The translations under genes were made by a program, and so were the position numbers. Below, piece by piece: positions 20,216 to 28,779 of a DNA stretch of 47,842 nucleotides. The notes beneath the pieces were generated by a model. The model did not search any database. It had not been told where the DNA came from and saw only the letters and a list, made by a program, of their open reading frames with translations. The stretch spans positions 1-47,842 of the forward strand of contig JASEER010000018.1 of the NCBI GenBank assembly GCA_030019475.1. Reading direction: 5' to 3'. Every line of letters starts with the position of its first letter. Position 1 is the stretch's first letter. This stretch comes from Thermoanaerobacterales bacterium (GTDB lineage Bacteria; Bacillota; Desulfotomaculia; Desulfotomaculales; JASEER01).

Positions 20216-22169
20216 GGTAGGCGTCTACATCTGTCATTGCGGGGGCAACATCTCCGACGTCATCGACGTGGAGGAAGTCACGGCTTACGCGCGCTCTCTG
20301 GAGGGGGTCGCGGTGGCCCGTAACTATATCTTCATGTGTTCCAACCCGGGGCAGGAGCTGATCGAAGAGGACATAAGGGAGGAACGGATCGACCGCGTGG
20401 TGGTGGCCTCCTGTTCGCCGCGCCTGCACGAACCCACCTTCCGCAAGGCCCTGGCCCGGGGAGGCCTGAACCCTTACCTCTTCGAGATGGCCAACATTCG
20501 TGAGCAGTGCAGCTGGGCCCACGCGGGGGACGGCCGCCGCGCCACGGAGAAGGCCAAGGATCTCATCCGCATGGCGGTGGCGAAGGCCGTCCTCCTTGAG
20601 CCACTGGCCAAAATCCGTGTGGAGTCCCGCCGCCGTGTCCTTGTGGTAGGGGGAGGGGTCGCCGGGCTGCGCGCCGGCCTCGACCTGGCCGAGCGGGGGC
20701 TTACGGTGCACCTGGTGGAGAAGACCCCCTTCTTCGGCGGGCGAATGGCGCAGCTTGACAAAGTCTACCCGACCGAAGAAGGGGCGACCGCACTCTTGCG
20801 ATCCTTACTGGAACAGGTGGCGGGGCACCCGCGGATCAAGATGTACCCGTCAACCGTCCTGGATGCGGTGGACGGCTTCGTCGGCAACTGGCACGTCACC
20901 CTGAGGAGAGAGCCACGCTTTGTGAGTCAGGAGTGCGACCTGTGCGGCCGGTGCGCGGCGGTCTGCCCCGTGGAGACGGCCGACTCCTTCAACGAAGGCC
21001 TCGCCCGCCGCAAGGCGATCTACTTCCCTTATCCCGGGGCCCATCCGCCCCGCTATGCCATCGATGCGGCCGCGTGTACCAGGTGCGGCCGGTGTGCGGC
21101 GGCCTGTCCCACCGGGGCGATCAATCCGGCGGCTGAGGAACGGGTGGTCACGCTCACCGTGGGGGCGATCGTTGTCACCGCCGGTTTCGACCCCTATGAA
21201 CCACGGGAGGGCGAATTCGGGTTCGGTGTCTGCGAGAATGTCCTGACCCTGCCGCAGTTGACGCGGCTTCTGGCGGCCAACGGGCCCACGGGCGGCGAGT
21301 TGCGGCTGCCCGGCCGGGAGAGAAAAGACTTAAAAAACATCGTCTTCATCGGGTGTGTGGGCAGCCGCCAGGTGCCGGGGGAAGGGGAAAGGGCCAACCA
21401 GTATTGCTCCCGGTACTGCTGCACGGCGGCGCTGCAGGCGGCGCAGGAGATGAAACGGCGCTGCCCCGGCGCGCGGATCTCCTTTTTCTACCGGGACATC
21501 CGCACTTACGGCCGGGATTGTGAGGACTACTACGAGGGCGCGTCCCGGGACGGTGTCCTCTTTATACGGTACAAGTTGCGGGAGCCTCCTGTGGTGACAA
21601 GCGAGGACGGCCGTCTGAGGGTCACGGCCAGGGACCTCCTCACCTTCGGGGAAACGGTGTCCGTACCGGCCGACCTGGTGGTCCTGGTCACCGGGATGGA
21701 GTTAAGCCGGGGAGCGAAAGAGGTGGCGGAGAAACTGAGGCTTCCGACGGGTAACGACGGCTTTCTCCTGGAGGTCCACCCCAAGCTGCGGCCGGTGGAG
21801 GTGGGGATCGAGGGGCTCTTTATTGCGGGAACGGCCCAGGGACCCAAGGATATCACCGAGACGGTCCTCTCCGCTTCCGCGGCGGCGGCCAGGGCCTCCG
21901 TCCTGCTGGGGCGGGGCTATGTAAAGCTCGAGCCCTTCGTGGCCAAGGTGCGGGCGGACAGGTGCGACGGATGCGGTCTTTGTCTCCCCGAGTGCGACTT
22001 CGGGGCTCTGGCGGTGGTCGAAGGCCTGGCGCGGGTTAACGAAGCCCTGTGCAAGGGGTGCGGCGCCTGCGCGGCCGTCTGCCCCCATCGGGCCCTCGGG
22101 GTCCGGGGTTATACCGTGGAACAAATGGCGGCGATGGTCGACGCGGCCGTGGCGGAGGGGGTGCGATAG
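20202..22169 (+). CDS. hdrA: HdrA-like flavoprotein with C-terminal ferredoxin domain
   Basis: 655 aa. The N-terminal domain carries the HdrA signature CHCGGNISD and ASCSPRLHEPTFR; the FAD loop VVGGGVAGLRAG starts near residue 150; two 4Fe-4S motifs follow (CDLCGRCAAVCPVE, CTRCGRCAAACPTGAI), and two more lie at the C-terminus (CDGCGLCLPEC, CKGCGACAAVCPHRAL). HdrA of methanogens bifurcates electrons between ferredoxin and heterodisulfide; in QmoB it serves quinone-linked electron flow. GTG start preceded by GGAGGGAG. Between the small HdrA-like gene and a winged-helix gene, all overlapping or abutting, so one operon. Confidence 0.88.
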   Translation: MTGPKVGVYICHCGGNISDVIDVEEVTAYARSLEGVAVARNYIFMCSNPGQELIEEDIREERIDRVVVASCSPRLHEPTFRKALARGGLNPYLFEMANIREQCSWAHAGDGRRATEKAKDLIRMAVAKAVLLEPLAKIRVESRRRVLVVGGGVAGLRAGLDLAERGLTVHLVEKTPFFGGRMAQLDKVYPTEEGATALLRSLLEQVAGHPRIKMYPSTVLDAVDGFVGNWHVTLRREPRFVSQECDLCGRCAAVCPVETADSFNEGLARRKAIYFPYPGAHPPRYAIDAAACTRCGRCAAACPTGAINPAAEERVVTLTVGAIVVTAGFDPYEPREGEFGFGVCENVLTLPQLTRLLAANGPTGGELRLPGRERKDLKNIVFIGCVGSRQVPGEGERANQYCSRYCCTAALQAAQEMKRRCPGARISFFYRDIRTYGRDCEDYYEGASRDGVLFIRYKLREPPVVTSEDGRLRVTARDLLTFGETVSVPADLVVLVTGMELSRGAKEVAEKLRLPTGNDGFLLEVHPKLRPVEVGIEGLFIAGTAQGPKDITETVLSASAAAARASVLLGRGYVKLEPFVAKVRADRCDGCGLCLPECDFGALAVVEGLARVNEALCKGCGACAAVCPHRALGVRGYTVEQMAAMVDAAVAEGVR

Positions 22170-22460
22170 ATGGGTGATAGGGAAGGCACGGTGGCGACGA
22201 TGCGCGCCCGGCGGCCGGTGCCGGAGGAAAGGCGGCGCGCCCTCGCCCGGGCCCGCGGCGAGAAAAACAGTATCGTCGCCCTGCTCAAAAAGGCGGGGGC
22301 CTCTCTTACCGTCCCGCAGATAGCGGAGGGAACGGGCCTGGCTCCGGAGAAAGTGATGCGCCATCTTGCCTCCTTGAGAAAGTACGGGCAAGTGAGGGAA
22401 GAGTTCTTGAAGAGAGACTACTACACCTATGCGGTTGTGGAGGGGAAGAAAGAAGAATGA
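22170..22460 (+). CDS. Small winged-helix protein inside the hdr operon
   Basis: 96 aa, basic N-terminus, then a helix-turn-helix-like stretch (LTVPQIAEGTGLAPEKVMRH) and a beta-wing (YGQVREEFLKRDYYTYAVV), the pattern of MarR/ArsR-like winged helices without a sensor domain. It starts directly after the HdrA stop (TAGATG) and overlaps the next gene by 4 bp, so its amount is coupled to the electron-transfer subunits. It may regulate the operon or act as a structural part of the complex; I cannot tell which. Confidence 0.65.
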   Translation: MGDREGTVATMRARRPVPEERRRALARARGEKNSIVALLKKAGASLTVPQIAEGTGLAPEKVMRHLASLRKYGQVREEFLKRDYYTYAVVEGKKEE

Positions 22461-23545
22461 GCATGGCGGCGCAGCCGGAATTTACGGCGGAAGTGATTAG
22501 ATTGGGGGCCGCGCAAAGCCGGGCGTGTTTCAACTGCGGCAACTGCTCGGCCATCTGCCCCCTGGCCGAGACCGATTCCTTTTACCCGCGGCGGTTGCTC
22601 CGCTACGCGCAGCTCGGGGCCGGGGAGAAAATCCTTGCGAGCCCCGGGATCTGGCTCTGCTATCACTGCGGCCAGTGCACCAGCATGTGTCCCCGCCTGG
22701 CTGATCCCGGCGAGGTCATTATGGCCCTCAGGCGCTGGGCTATCGCCCGGTACAGCTGGCCGCGACCGGCGGGCAAGCTTTACACGTCCAAAATGTTCAC
22801 CTTCTTCTTTTACTTGTCGGCGGCGGTCTTCTTCGGCCTGGGACTCGTTCTCTTCCACGGACCGGTGGACCGCGAGACCGTTCGCTTAAGCCTCTTTATT
22901 CCCACCCGCCTGATTGAGGTCGGGGGGGTAGGCTTGGGTTGCTTTGTCTTGGGGTGCGTGGCCCTCAGCCTGCGGCGGATGTACCGGCACCTGACGACGG
23001 CGGCGCCGGTGCCGGTACGGTTGGGGGCCGGGGATGTGTGGCGCACCTTTCTGGAGGAGGTCCTGATCCAGCAGCGGTACCGGCAGTGCGAGGACAAGAC
23101 CAGGCGGTGGATGCACCTGGCCATCGTCAACGGGTTCATCGCGCTCGGTCTCACCACGGCCCTGGCCTTCATTTTTAACTCCGGCGGGGCGCCGGAAAAC
23201 CTGCCCGCGCCGATCCGGGGGCTCGGCACCCTCGGGGGGATCGCTCTCTTGGGGGGCGCTCTCGTGGCCGGTTGGCGGCGCCTGGCGGGGAGGGAGGTTT
23301 TCACCCACTTCACCGACTGGACCTTCCTCACCCTGCTTTTCCTGGCCGGTCTGACCGGGCTTTTGTTGGAGGGAACGGCCTACCTGAACCTGCCCCCGGC
23401 GAGCTACACCCTTTATGCGGCGCACCTGGTCGTGGTGGCGCTCCTGATCCTGGCCGCGCCCTGCACCAAGTTCGCCCACGCCGCTTACCGCTTCCTGGCC
23501 CTCTGTGTGGCCCGGGCTCAGACCCGGGCCCAATCCGGGAAGTGA
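22457..23545 (+). CDS. HdrC-HdrE fusion, QmoC-like membrane subunit
   Basis: 362 aa. The N-terminal 100 residues are HdrC-like with two motifs CFNCGNCSAICP and CYHCGQCTSMCP (two 4Fe-4S clusters); the rest has about six hydrophobic helices of the NarI/HdrE cytochrome b type with His residues that could bind heme (for example HFTDWTF and YAAHLVV). This domain order is that of QmoC. It ends the operon before a strong terminator. Inference: it anchors the MvhD/HdrA/HdrA proteins at the membrane and exchanges electrons with menaquinone. No adenylylsulfate reductase genes (aprBA), the usual partners of qmoABC, are in the window. Confidence 0.85.
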   Translation: MSMAAQPEFTAEVIRLGAAQSRACFNCGNCSAICPLAETDSFYPRRLLRYAQLGAGEKILASPGIWLCYHCGQCTSMCPRLADPGEVIMALRRWAIARYSWPRPAGKLYTSKMFTFFFYLSAAVFFGLGLVLFHGPVDRETVRLSLFIPTRLIEVGGVGLGCFVLGCVALSLRRMYRHLTTAAPVPVRLGAGDVWRTFLEEVLIQQRYRQCEDKTRRWMHLAIVNGFIALGLTTALAFIFNSGGAPENLPAPIRGLGTLGGIALLGGALVAGWRRLAGREVFTHFTDWTFLTLLFLAGLTGLLLEGTAYLNLPPASYTLYAAHLVVVALLILAAPCTKFAHAAYRFLALCVARAQTRAQSGK

Positions 23546-23568
23546 AAGCGTGTCGTCCCGGTGACGAT

Positions 23569-23611
23569 AAAGGCGCTCCCCGGCGAGGTGTCTCGCCGGG
23601 GAGCGCCTTTT
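23569..23611. terminator. Bidirectional terminator between hdr operon and metE
   Basis: Perfect 19-bp stem 23569-23587 / 23592-23610 with loop GTGT; it starts with AAA and ends TTTT, so it can work on both strands between the two convergent units. Confidence 0.88.
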
Positions 23612-23635
23612 CCCGGGCGGCGGGTTCCCTTTTGT

Positions 23636-25900
23636 TCAGCCGGCCGTATGTTCGGCGCGCAGCCGGCGCGCCGCCTCTACCATCCGGGCCAGTGCGGTGA
23701 CGGCCTCCTCCTTCTGTCGCGTCTTCAAGCCGCAGTCCGGGTTGACCCAGAGCCGCTCGGCCGGGAAGAGTTTCAGCGCCTCCCGGACAACCCTCGCCAT
23801 CTCCTCGACGGTCGGCGCATGAGGCGTGTGGACGTCGAAGACTCCCGGGCCGACGTCCCGGGGATAGGCGCGGTGTTTGAAGAGTTCCAACGCGTCGCCG
23901 CCGCGGGCGGCTTCGATGGAGATGACGTCGGCGTCCAGGGCGACGATGGCTTCGATTATATCACCGAACTCGCTGTAGCACATATGGGTATGAATCTGGG
24001 TTTCGGGACGAACCCCGGCGGTGGCCAGGCGGAAGGCGCGCACGGCCCAGGACAGGTAGGATGCTTTTTCCTCTGTCCGCAGCGGCAGCCCTTCGCGGAT
24101 GGCGGGCTCGTCAACCTGTACGATCGGCAGACCGGCCTTCTCCAGACCGGCGATTTCGTCGCGGACGGCGAGCGCGACCTGGTACGCGACCTGGTCCCGG
24201 TCGAGGTCTTCGCGTACGAACGACCAGTTAACCATGGTCACCGGTCCGGTCAGGATGGCCTTTACCGGCCGCGGCGTCAGCGATTGGGCGTAGACGGCCT
24301 CGGCAAGGGTCAGCGGCGTGTCGCGGTAGACGTCGCCCCAAAGGACCGGCGGTTTGACGCAGCGGGAGCCGTAAGACTGCACCCAGCCGTCGGCGGTGAC
24401 GGCAAACCCCCGCAGCCTGGCGGCGAAGTACTCCACCATGTCGTTGCGTTCGAACTCGCCGTGCACCAGCACGTCGAGCCCGAGTTCCTCCTGGAGGCGG
24501 ATCCATTCGGCGATCTGACCGCGGATAAAGGCCTGGTACTGTTCCTCGCTCCATTCGCCGCGCCGGCGGCGCGCGCGGCTTTGGCGTACCTCGGACGTTT
24601 GCGGGAAACTGCCGATCGTGGTCGTCGGGAACAGAGGAAGGGCAAGACGGTCCGCCTGCCGCCGGCGGCGTTCCTCAAAGGAGACGGCCCGGTCGAAATC
24701 GTCCTCGCTGAGGGCGGCGGTACGGGCACGGACGGCGGGCACCGCCCGCCCGTCGAGTTCCTCAAGGGCGCGCCGCGCCCGGTCCGAGGCCGCCAACTCG
24801 GCGGCGACCGCCCCTTCGCCCTCTCTGACGGCGCGGGCCAGGACGCCCAGTTCCGCCAGGCGCTCGTCGGCAAAAGCCAGTGCTTCGTGCAGGGCGGGAG
24901 GGAGGTGAGACTCGCCGGCGGTGGTCACGGGCAGGTGCATAAGGCTGCAGGAAGGCTGCAGCCACAGCCTGTCTTCCGGCACGTAGGACAGCAGCTTTTG
25001 TACTAGGGCCAACCCCTGGCGCAGGTCGGTCCGCCAGATGTTGCGCCCGTCCACGACCCCTGCGCCCAGCCGCTTGTCCCGGGGAAAGCCGTGCCGTTCC
25101 AGGTTGGCCAGGTTTTCCCGGCCCCCGCGCACGAAATCGAGCCCCAGGCCCTGGACCGGCAACGCCGCCAGGGACGTGTAGCGGTGTGGGGCGCCGAAGT
25201 ACGTCTGGAGCATTATCCTAAGCCCGCCCAGATCCCCGGTTATCCGCCGGTAGGCCGCCGCGAGGCAGTCCATTTCCTCTTCCGTCACGTCGCACACCAG
25301 CCACGGTTCGTCCACCTGCACCCACGTCGCTCCGGCCGCCTCCAGTTCCAGCAGCAACCGGGCGTAGAGAGGCGCCAGTTCGTCGAGCGCCCGTGGCAGG
25401 TTCGGGGCGTTTTTAGACAGCTTGACGAAGGTGAACGGACCCAGGACAACCGGCTTGGCCCTGTCGCCCAGGACGCCCCTGGCGCGCCGGTAGGCCAGAA
25501 GCGGCAGGTTTATGGCCAGGGAGGGTGTCCTGTCCCACTCGGGCACGACATAGTGATAATTCGTGTCGAACCACTTCTTGAGGGCGCACGCCCGGGCGTT
25601 GGGCATACCGCGCGCCGCGGCGAAGTAGACGGCCAGATCGGAGGAGAGGTTTTGAAACCGCTCCGGCACAAGGCCGAACGTCACGGCGGTGTCGAGAACG
25701 TGATCGTACAGTGAGAAATCACCCACCGGGACAAGCTCCACGCCGAGGCGGACCTGCCGGCGCCAGTGGGCCTCTTCCAGTCTGTTTGCGCCGTCCAGCA
25801 GACCGGACTCGTCCAGCTCTCCCCGCCAGAATGCTTCCAGGAGCCTCTTCAGGGTTCGCTCCCGACCTATGCGGGGATAGCCGAGGTTGCTGATCAACAT
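23636..25900 (-). CDS. metE: Cobalamin-independent methionine synthase
   Basis: Transfers the methyl group of 5-methyltetrahydropteroyl-triglutamate to homocysteine without B12. 754 aa, standard length, with both barrel halves. Zinc ligands are visible in HTHMCYSEFGD (His and Cys) and NPDCGLKTR (Cys), and VDEPAIREGLPLR is a family signature. The start ATG at 25900 has AAGGAGA upstream and gives the usual N-terminus (ISNLGYPRIGRERTLK); the longer open frame up to 26032 runs through leader RNA. A cobalamin riboswitch lies upstream, so the gene should be off when B12 is plentiful. Confidence 0.96.
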   Translation of the reverse strand: MLISNLGYPRIGRERTLKRLLEAFWRGELDESGLLDGANRLEEAHWRRQVRLGVELVPVGDFSLYDHVLDTAVTFGLVPERFQNLSSDLAVYFAAARGMPNARACALKKWFDTNYHYVVPEWDRTPSLAINLPLLAYRRARGVLGDRAKPVVLGPFTFVKLSKNAPNLPRALDELAPLYARLLLELEAAGATWVQVDEPWLVCDVTEEEMDCLAAAYRRITGDLGGLRIMLQTYFGAPHRYTSLAALPVQGLGLDFVRGGRENLANLERHGFPRDKRLGAGVVDGRNIWRTDLRQGLALVQKLLSYVPEDRLWLQPSCSLMHLPVTTAGESHLPPALHEALAFADERLAELGVLARAVREGEGAVAAELAASDRARRALEELDGRAVPAVRARTAALSEDDFDRAVSFEERRRRQADRLALPLFPTTTIGSFPQTSEVRQSRARRRRGEWSEEQYQAFIRGQIAEWIRLQEELGLDVLVHGEFERNDMVEYFAARLRGFAVTADGWVQSYGSRCVKPPVLWGDVYRDTPLTLAEAVYAQSLTPRPVKAILTGPVTMVNWSFVREDLDRDQVAYQVALAVRDEIAGLEKAGLPIVQVDEPAIREGLPLRTEEKASYLSWAVRAFRLATAGVRPETQIHTHMCYSEFGDIIEAIVALDADVISIEAARGGDALELFKHRAYPRDVGPGVFDVHTPHAPTVEEMARVVREALKLFPAERLWVNPDCGLKTRQKEEAVTALARMVEAARRLRAEHTAG

Positions 25901-25930
25901 CGATAAACCATCTCCTTCATCAAACTGGAA

Positions 25931-25955
25931 ACCCCGCCCGGGAAGCGGGCGGGGT
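25931..25955 (-). terminator. Hairpin just before metE, likely riboswitch expression platform
   Basis: Perfect 10-bp stem ACCCCGCCCG/CGGGCGGGGT with a 5-nt loop; on the minus strand it is followed by TTTCCAGTTTG and then the metE ribosome binding site. The U-tract is weak. It may terminate the metE leader when the upstream cobalamin aptamer is occupied. Confidence 0.55.
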
Positions 25956-25972
25956 CGGCATAAAGACACCCG

Positions 25973-26021
25973 GCGTCTCCCTCTATTTGCGCTCCGCAGG
26001 CGCGCAAATAGAGGGAGACGC
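25973..26021. repeat. Perfect 20-bp inverted repeat in the metE leader
   Basis: Arms 25973-25992 and 26002-26021 are exact reverse complements (core TCCCTCTATTTGCG) with a 9-nt loop. It lies between the cobalamin aptamer and the metE start, so it is transcribed and would form a very stable hairpin in the mRNA. No T-run follows on either strand. Confidence 0.8.
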
Positions 26022-26076
26022 GGAACTTTCACCTATGCCACTCCCCGCCTCTCGACCGAAGGCGTGCGGGAGCGAT

Positions 26077-26343
26077 GACAGGCAGGCAGGTCTCCTGGCT
26101 TACGGTCATCGTCGCCTCCCGCCTTCCCGCCCGGCACTCAACCCAGAGACACAGGCGTCTTTGGTCAACCGTTACCGCTCGGTACATACAAGCTTCCGGT
26201 ATTCACCACAAGCTTCCTGTTTCCCCGGGTTGAGTGCTGGGCAGTGGCTTTCTGGGGGCGACTCCTCGCTCACAGTAGCGGGACTGCTCAGGATTTGCAC
26301 CTGATTCCCTCTTAGCCCCCGCCGGGGGCACCCGCCTGTCCGC
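26077..26343 (-). ncRNA. Cobalamin riboswitch upstream of metE
   Basis: On the minus strand the leader contains, in order, GACAGGCGGGTGCCCC, the conserved GGTGCAAATCCTGAGCAGTC and CCGCTACTGTGA region, GCCACTG, and the B12 box AGCCAGGAGACCTGCC (26100 down to 26085), closed by the GACAGGC/GCCTGTC stem. This is the canonical B12-element order. Between GCCACTG and the B12 box there is a long peripheral arm of about 120 nt closed by GCACTCAACCC/GGGTTGAGTGC, longer than in minimal examples. Confidence 0.93.
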
Positions 26344-26357
26344 TATTGCTTTGGATG

Positions 26358-27485
26358 CTATTCTAACACGGGCGCGTCGCCCGGTGTCAAGACCCGCCGT
26401 ATGTTCGGCGGCTCTTCCGGGCCGTGGCGGCCGGCGGACGTCTTCGGGCTATGCCCATAGTCCCGGGCCACCGTCCTGCCCAAATCCTTCAGCTCCTCCT
26501 CCCACCAGGCGAAGGATGAGTCCCGGCCTTCGCCGGCGGGGCCGTTCTTGCCGGGGTATATCTCATAGTATCGCCGGTATGCGGCCGGCGTGAGGTCCGG
26601 CATCACCACGTCGGCGCCGGCCGCCAGCGCCCTCCGCCGCCCGTCCGGGTGGATGGTGGCGACGGCGGTGGTGGCCGGCAGGTGCGCCAGGGGGAGCAGG
26701 AGGCGGGTGACCGCCAGCACCTTCAGGGTCAGGTCCAGGGAACCCGGCGGGAAAGCGCCCAGCGGCGTCGCCGGGTGGGGGATGAAGGGGCCGGTGCCGG
26801 CCATCTCGACGTCCATTTTTTTCAGCAGCAGGATGTCATCGGCCAGCGTCTTAAGCGTTTGCCCGGGCAAACCCACGATGTTGCCGCTTCCCACCTGATA
26901 CCCGAGTTCGCGCAGCCAGGAGAGTCGTTCCAACCGGCCGGCGAGGGTGGTGCCGGGGCGGAGGCGGGCGAACAGCGCCGGGTTGGCCGTCTCGTGCTTT
27001 AAGAGGTAGCGGTCGGCCCCGGCGGCGCGAAGCTCCCGGTAGGCCTCTCGCGTCAGGTCGCCCAGGGAGAGCGTCACCGCCACGTCGAGCTCGGTTTTCA
27101 GGCGGTGGACGAGGCGGGCCAGATCCGTCGTTTGATAAGCGGGATCCTCGCCCGCTTGGAGCACCACGGTACGGTATCCCTGGGACCGGACGCAGCGGGC
27201 GGCGGCCAGGACCTCCTGCGGCGTAATGCGGTAGCGGGCGAGGCGGCGGTTGTCGCGCCGGAGGCCGCAATAATGGCAGTTTTTGACGCAATGGTTCGAA
27301 AACTCGATGACGGCCCGCAGGTGAACGGCCTCGCCCAGGTGCCGGGCCCGCACGGCGTCGGCGGCCCGGAACAGCGCTACGGCATCCTCGCCTTCGGCGC
27401 CGAGGAGCAGAACGATCTCCTCCCGCGCGAGCGCGTGGGCCTTTGTGGCCCGCGACAGCGCGGCGGCGAACTCCGGCCGCAACAT
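26358..27485 (-). CDS. hydE: [FeFe] hydrogenase maturase HydE
   Basis: Radical-SAM enzyme that processes the HydG-made Fe(CO)2(CN)cysteine synthon during H-cluster 2Fe subcluster assembly. 375 aa; radical-SAM Cys motif CVKNCHYC followed by GLRRDN near residue 63, plus GNIVGLPGQT and GTGPFIPHPATP, both typical of HydE. ATG at 27485 with GGAGAG upstream, one base after the hydF stop. Last gene of the minus-strand maturation operon; the C-terminus runs into the metE promoter. Confidence 0.93.
   Translation of the reverse strand: MLRPEFAAALSRATKAHALAREEIVLLLGAEGEDAVALFRAADAVRARHLGEAVHLRAVIEFSNHCVKNCHYCGLRRDNRRLARYRITPQEVLAAARCVRSQGYRTVVLQAGEDPAYQTTDLARLVHRLKTELDVAVTLSLGDLTREAYRELRAAGADRYLLKHETANPALFARLRPGTTLAGRLERLSWLRELGYQVGSGNIVGLPGQTLKTLADDILLLKKMDVEMAGTGPFIPHPATPLGAFPPGSLDLTLKVLAVTRLLLPLAHLPATTAVATIHPDGRRRALAAGADVVMPDLTPAAYRRYYEIYPGKNGPAGEGRDSSFAWWEEELKDLGRTVARDYGHSPKTSAGRHGPEEPPNIRRVLTPGDAPVLE
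26360..26390 (-). promoter_or_regulatory. metE promoter overlapping the 3' end of hydE
   Basis: On the minus strand TTGACA (26390-26385) and TAGAAT (26365-26360), spacing 19 bp. The -10 overlaps the hydE stop codon region, so the metE leader starts right at the end of the hyd operon. Confidence 0.55.
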
Positions 27486-27486
27486 A

Positions 27487-28779
27487 TCACTCTCCGACCG
27501 GCCCGCGGAAGCGGACCGGCGGCGCGTCCTCGCCGTCATCATCCCCTGTCGCGGCGCCGAGCGCGGCCAGGGCCGCCGGGAAGGGCGAGAGCGCCCGGTG
27601 CAGGACGCCGTGCATGCGGGCCAGCAGGACGCCGTAGTTGGCGATCGGCACCCCCGCCTGCCGCGCCTGCAGGATGCGGGAGAGCATCTCCCGGCGGTTC
27701 AGCATGCAGGCCCCGCAGTGGACGACCAGTTTGTAGTCGGCGAGGTTTTCCGGCAGCGCGCCGCCTCCCGCGCGGACGTCGAACTGCAACTCCCCGCCCG
27801 CCGTCTGCCGCAGCCAGCGGGGGATTTTGACCCGCCCGATGTCGTCCTCCACAGGGTGGTGGGTGCAGGCCTCCGCGATGAGGACCCGGTCTCCCGGCCG
27901 GAGTCTGCTCACCGCCGCCGCCCCCGCCGCCAGGGTGTTGAGGTCCCCCTTGTAGCGCGCGAACAGGATCGAGAAGGAGGTGAAGAGGACATCGGGCGGG
28001 GTATCGGCGACGGCCTTAAGGTACGCGGAGGCATCGGTCACCACGAGCCGCGGGCGCCTGACCATGCCGTCCAGGGCGTGGCGAAGCTCCCGTTCTTTGA
28101 CCATCACGGCCACTCCGTCGTGTTCCAGGATGTCGCGAATCACCTGCTGCTGGGGCAGGATGAGTCTCCCCTTGGGCGCCGCCTTATCGATGGGGATCAC
28201 CAGCACCACCGTGTCCCCGGGGGCAATGAGATCGCCGACGATGGTCGGCAGCGCCCAGTCCCCGGGGGCAAGCTCGATGATCTGCCGCTTCAGGTGCTCG
28301 ATGCCGTCCCGGGTCAGGGCGCTCACCGCCGTCCAGGGCACGGGCAGCCGGGCCGACCAGGCGGCGAGGGGTGGGTCGGGGTACAGGTCGGCCTTGTTGG
28401 CCACGCCGATGACCGGGATTTTGCGCTCGCGCGCCAGGGCCGCCACGTCATCCTCGCACGCGCCGGGGCCCTGCGCCGGGTCGACCACCAGGAGCACCAG
28501 GTCGGTCTTCGGTAGCACCTCCAGACTCTTCCTGACCCGCAGTTCCCCGAGGGGACCCGTATCATCGAGACCGGCGGTGTCGATAAGCATCACCGGGCCG
28601 AGCGGCAGCAGTTCCATGGCCTTGGCCACCGGGTCGGTGGTGGTGCCGGGGACGTCGGCGACGATGGCCAGATTCTGGTTGGTCAGGGCGTTGATCAGGC
28701 TGGACTTGCCGGCGTTCCGCCGTCCGAAAATGGCGATGTGCAGGCGCTGGCCGCGCGGGGTCGCGTTGAGATCCGTCAT
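27487..28779 (-). CDS. hydF: [FeFe] hydrogenase maturation GTPase HydF
   Basis: GTPase and scaffold that carries the 2Fe subcluster and delivers it to HydA. 430 aa: GTPase domain with P-loop GRRNAGKSS, switch DTAGLDDTG and NKAD; a middle dimerisation domain; a C-terminal cluster domain with ACTHHPVEDDIGR and HCGACMLNRREM, which supplies the CxH...CxxC ligands of HydF. ATG at 28779 overlaps the preceding small gene by 4 bp (ATGA). Confidence 0.95.
   Translation of the reverse strand: MTDLNATPRGQRLHIAIFGRRNAGKSSLINALTNQNLAIVADVPGTTTDPVAKAMELLPLGPVMLIDTAGLDDTGPLGELRVRKSLEVLPKTDLVLLVVDPAQGPGACEDDVAALARERKIPVIGVANKADLYPDPPLAAWSARLPVPWTAVSALTRDGIEHLKRQIIELAPGDWALPTIVGDLIAPGDTVVLVIPIDKAAPKGRLILPQQQVIRDILEHDGVAVMVKERELRHALDGMVRRPRLVVTDASAYLKAVADTPPDVLFTSFSILFARYKGDLNTLAAGAAAVSRLRPGDRVLIAEACTHHPVEDDIGRVKIPRWLRQTAGGELQFDVRAGGGALPENLADYKLVVHCGACMLNRREMLSRILQARQAGVPIANYGVLLARMHGVLHRALSPFPAALAALGAATGDDDGEDAPPVRFRGPVGE

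Noticed and set aside
23561-25006. 481-aa plus-strand open frame
   Set aside because: It lies opposite metE, is a high-GC antisense frame, and shows no family features; metE on the minus strand is certain.
25901-26032. N-terminal extension of metE up to 26032
   Set aside because: The added residues come from riboswitch leader hairpins; the ATG at 25900 has the ribosome binding site and the family N-terminus.
27445-28515. 356-aa plus-strand open frame
   Set aside because: Antisense to hydE/hydF; Gly/Arg/Pro-rich composition typical of GC-rich shadow frames.
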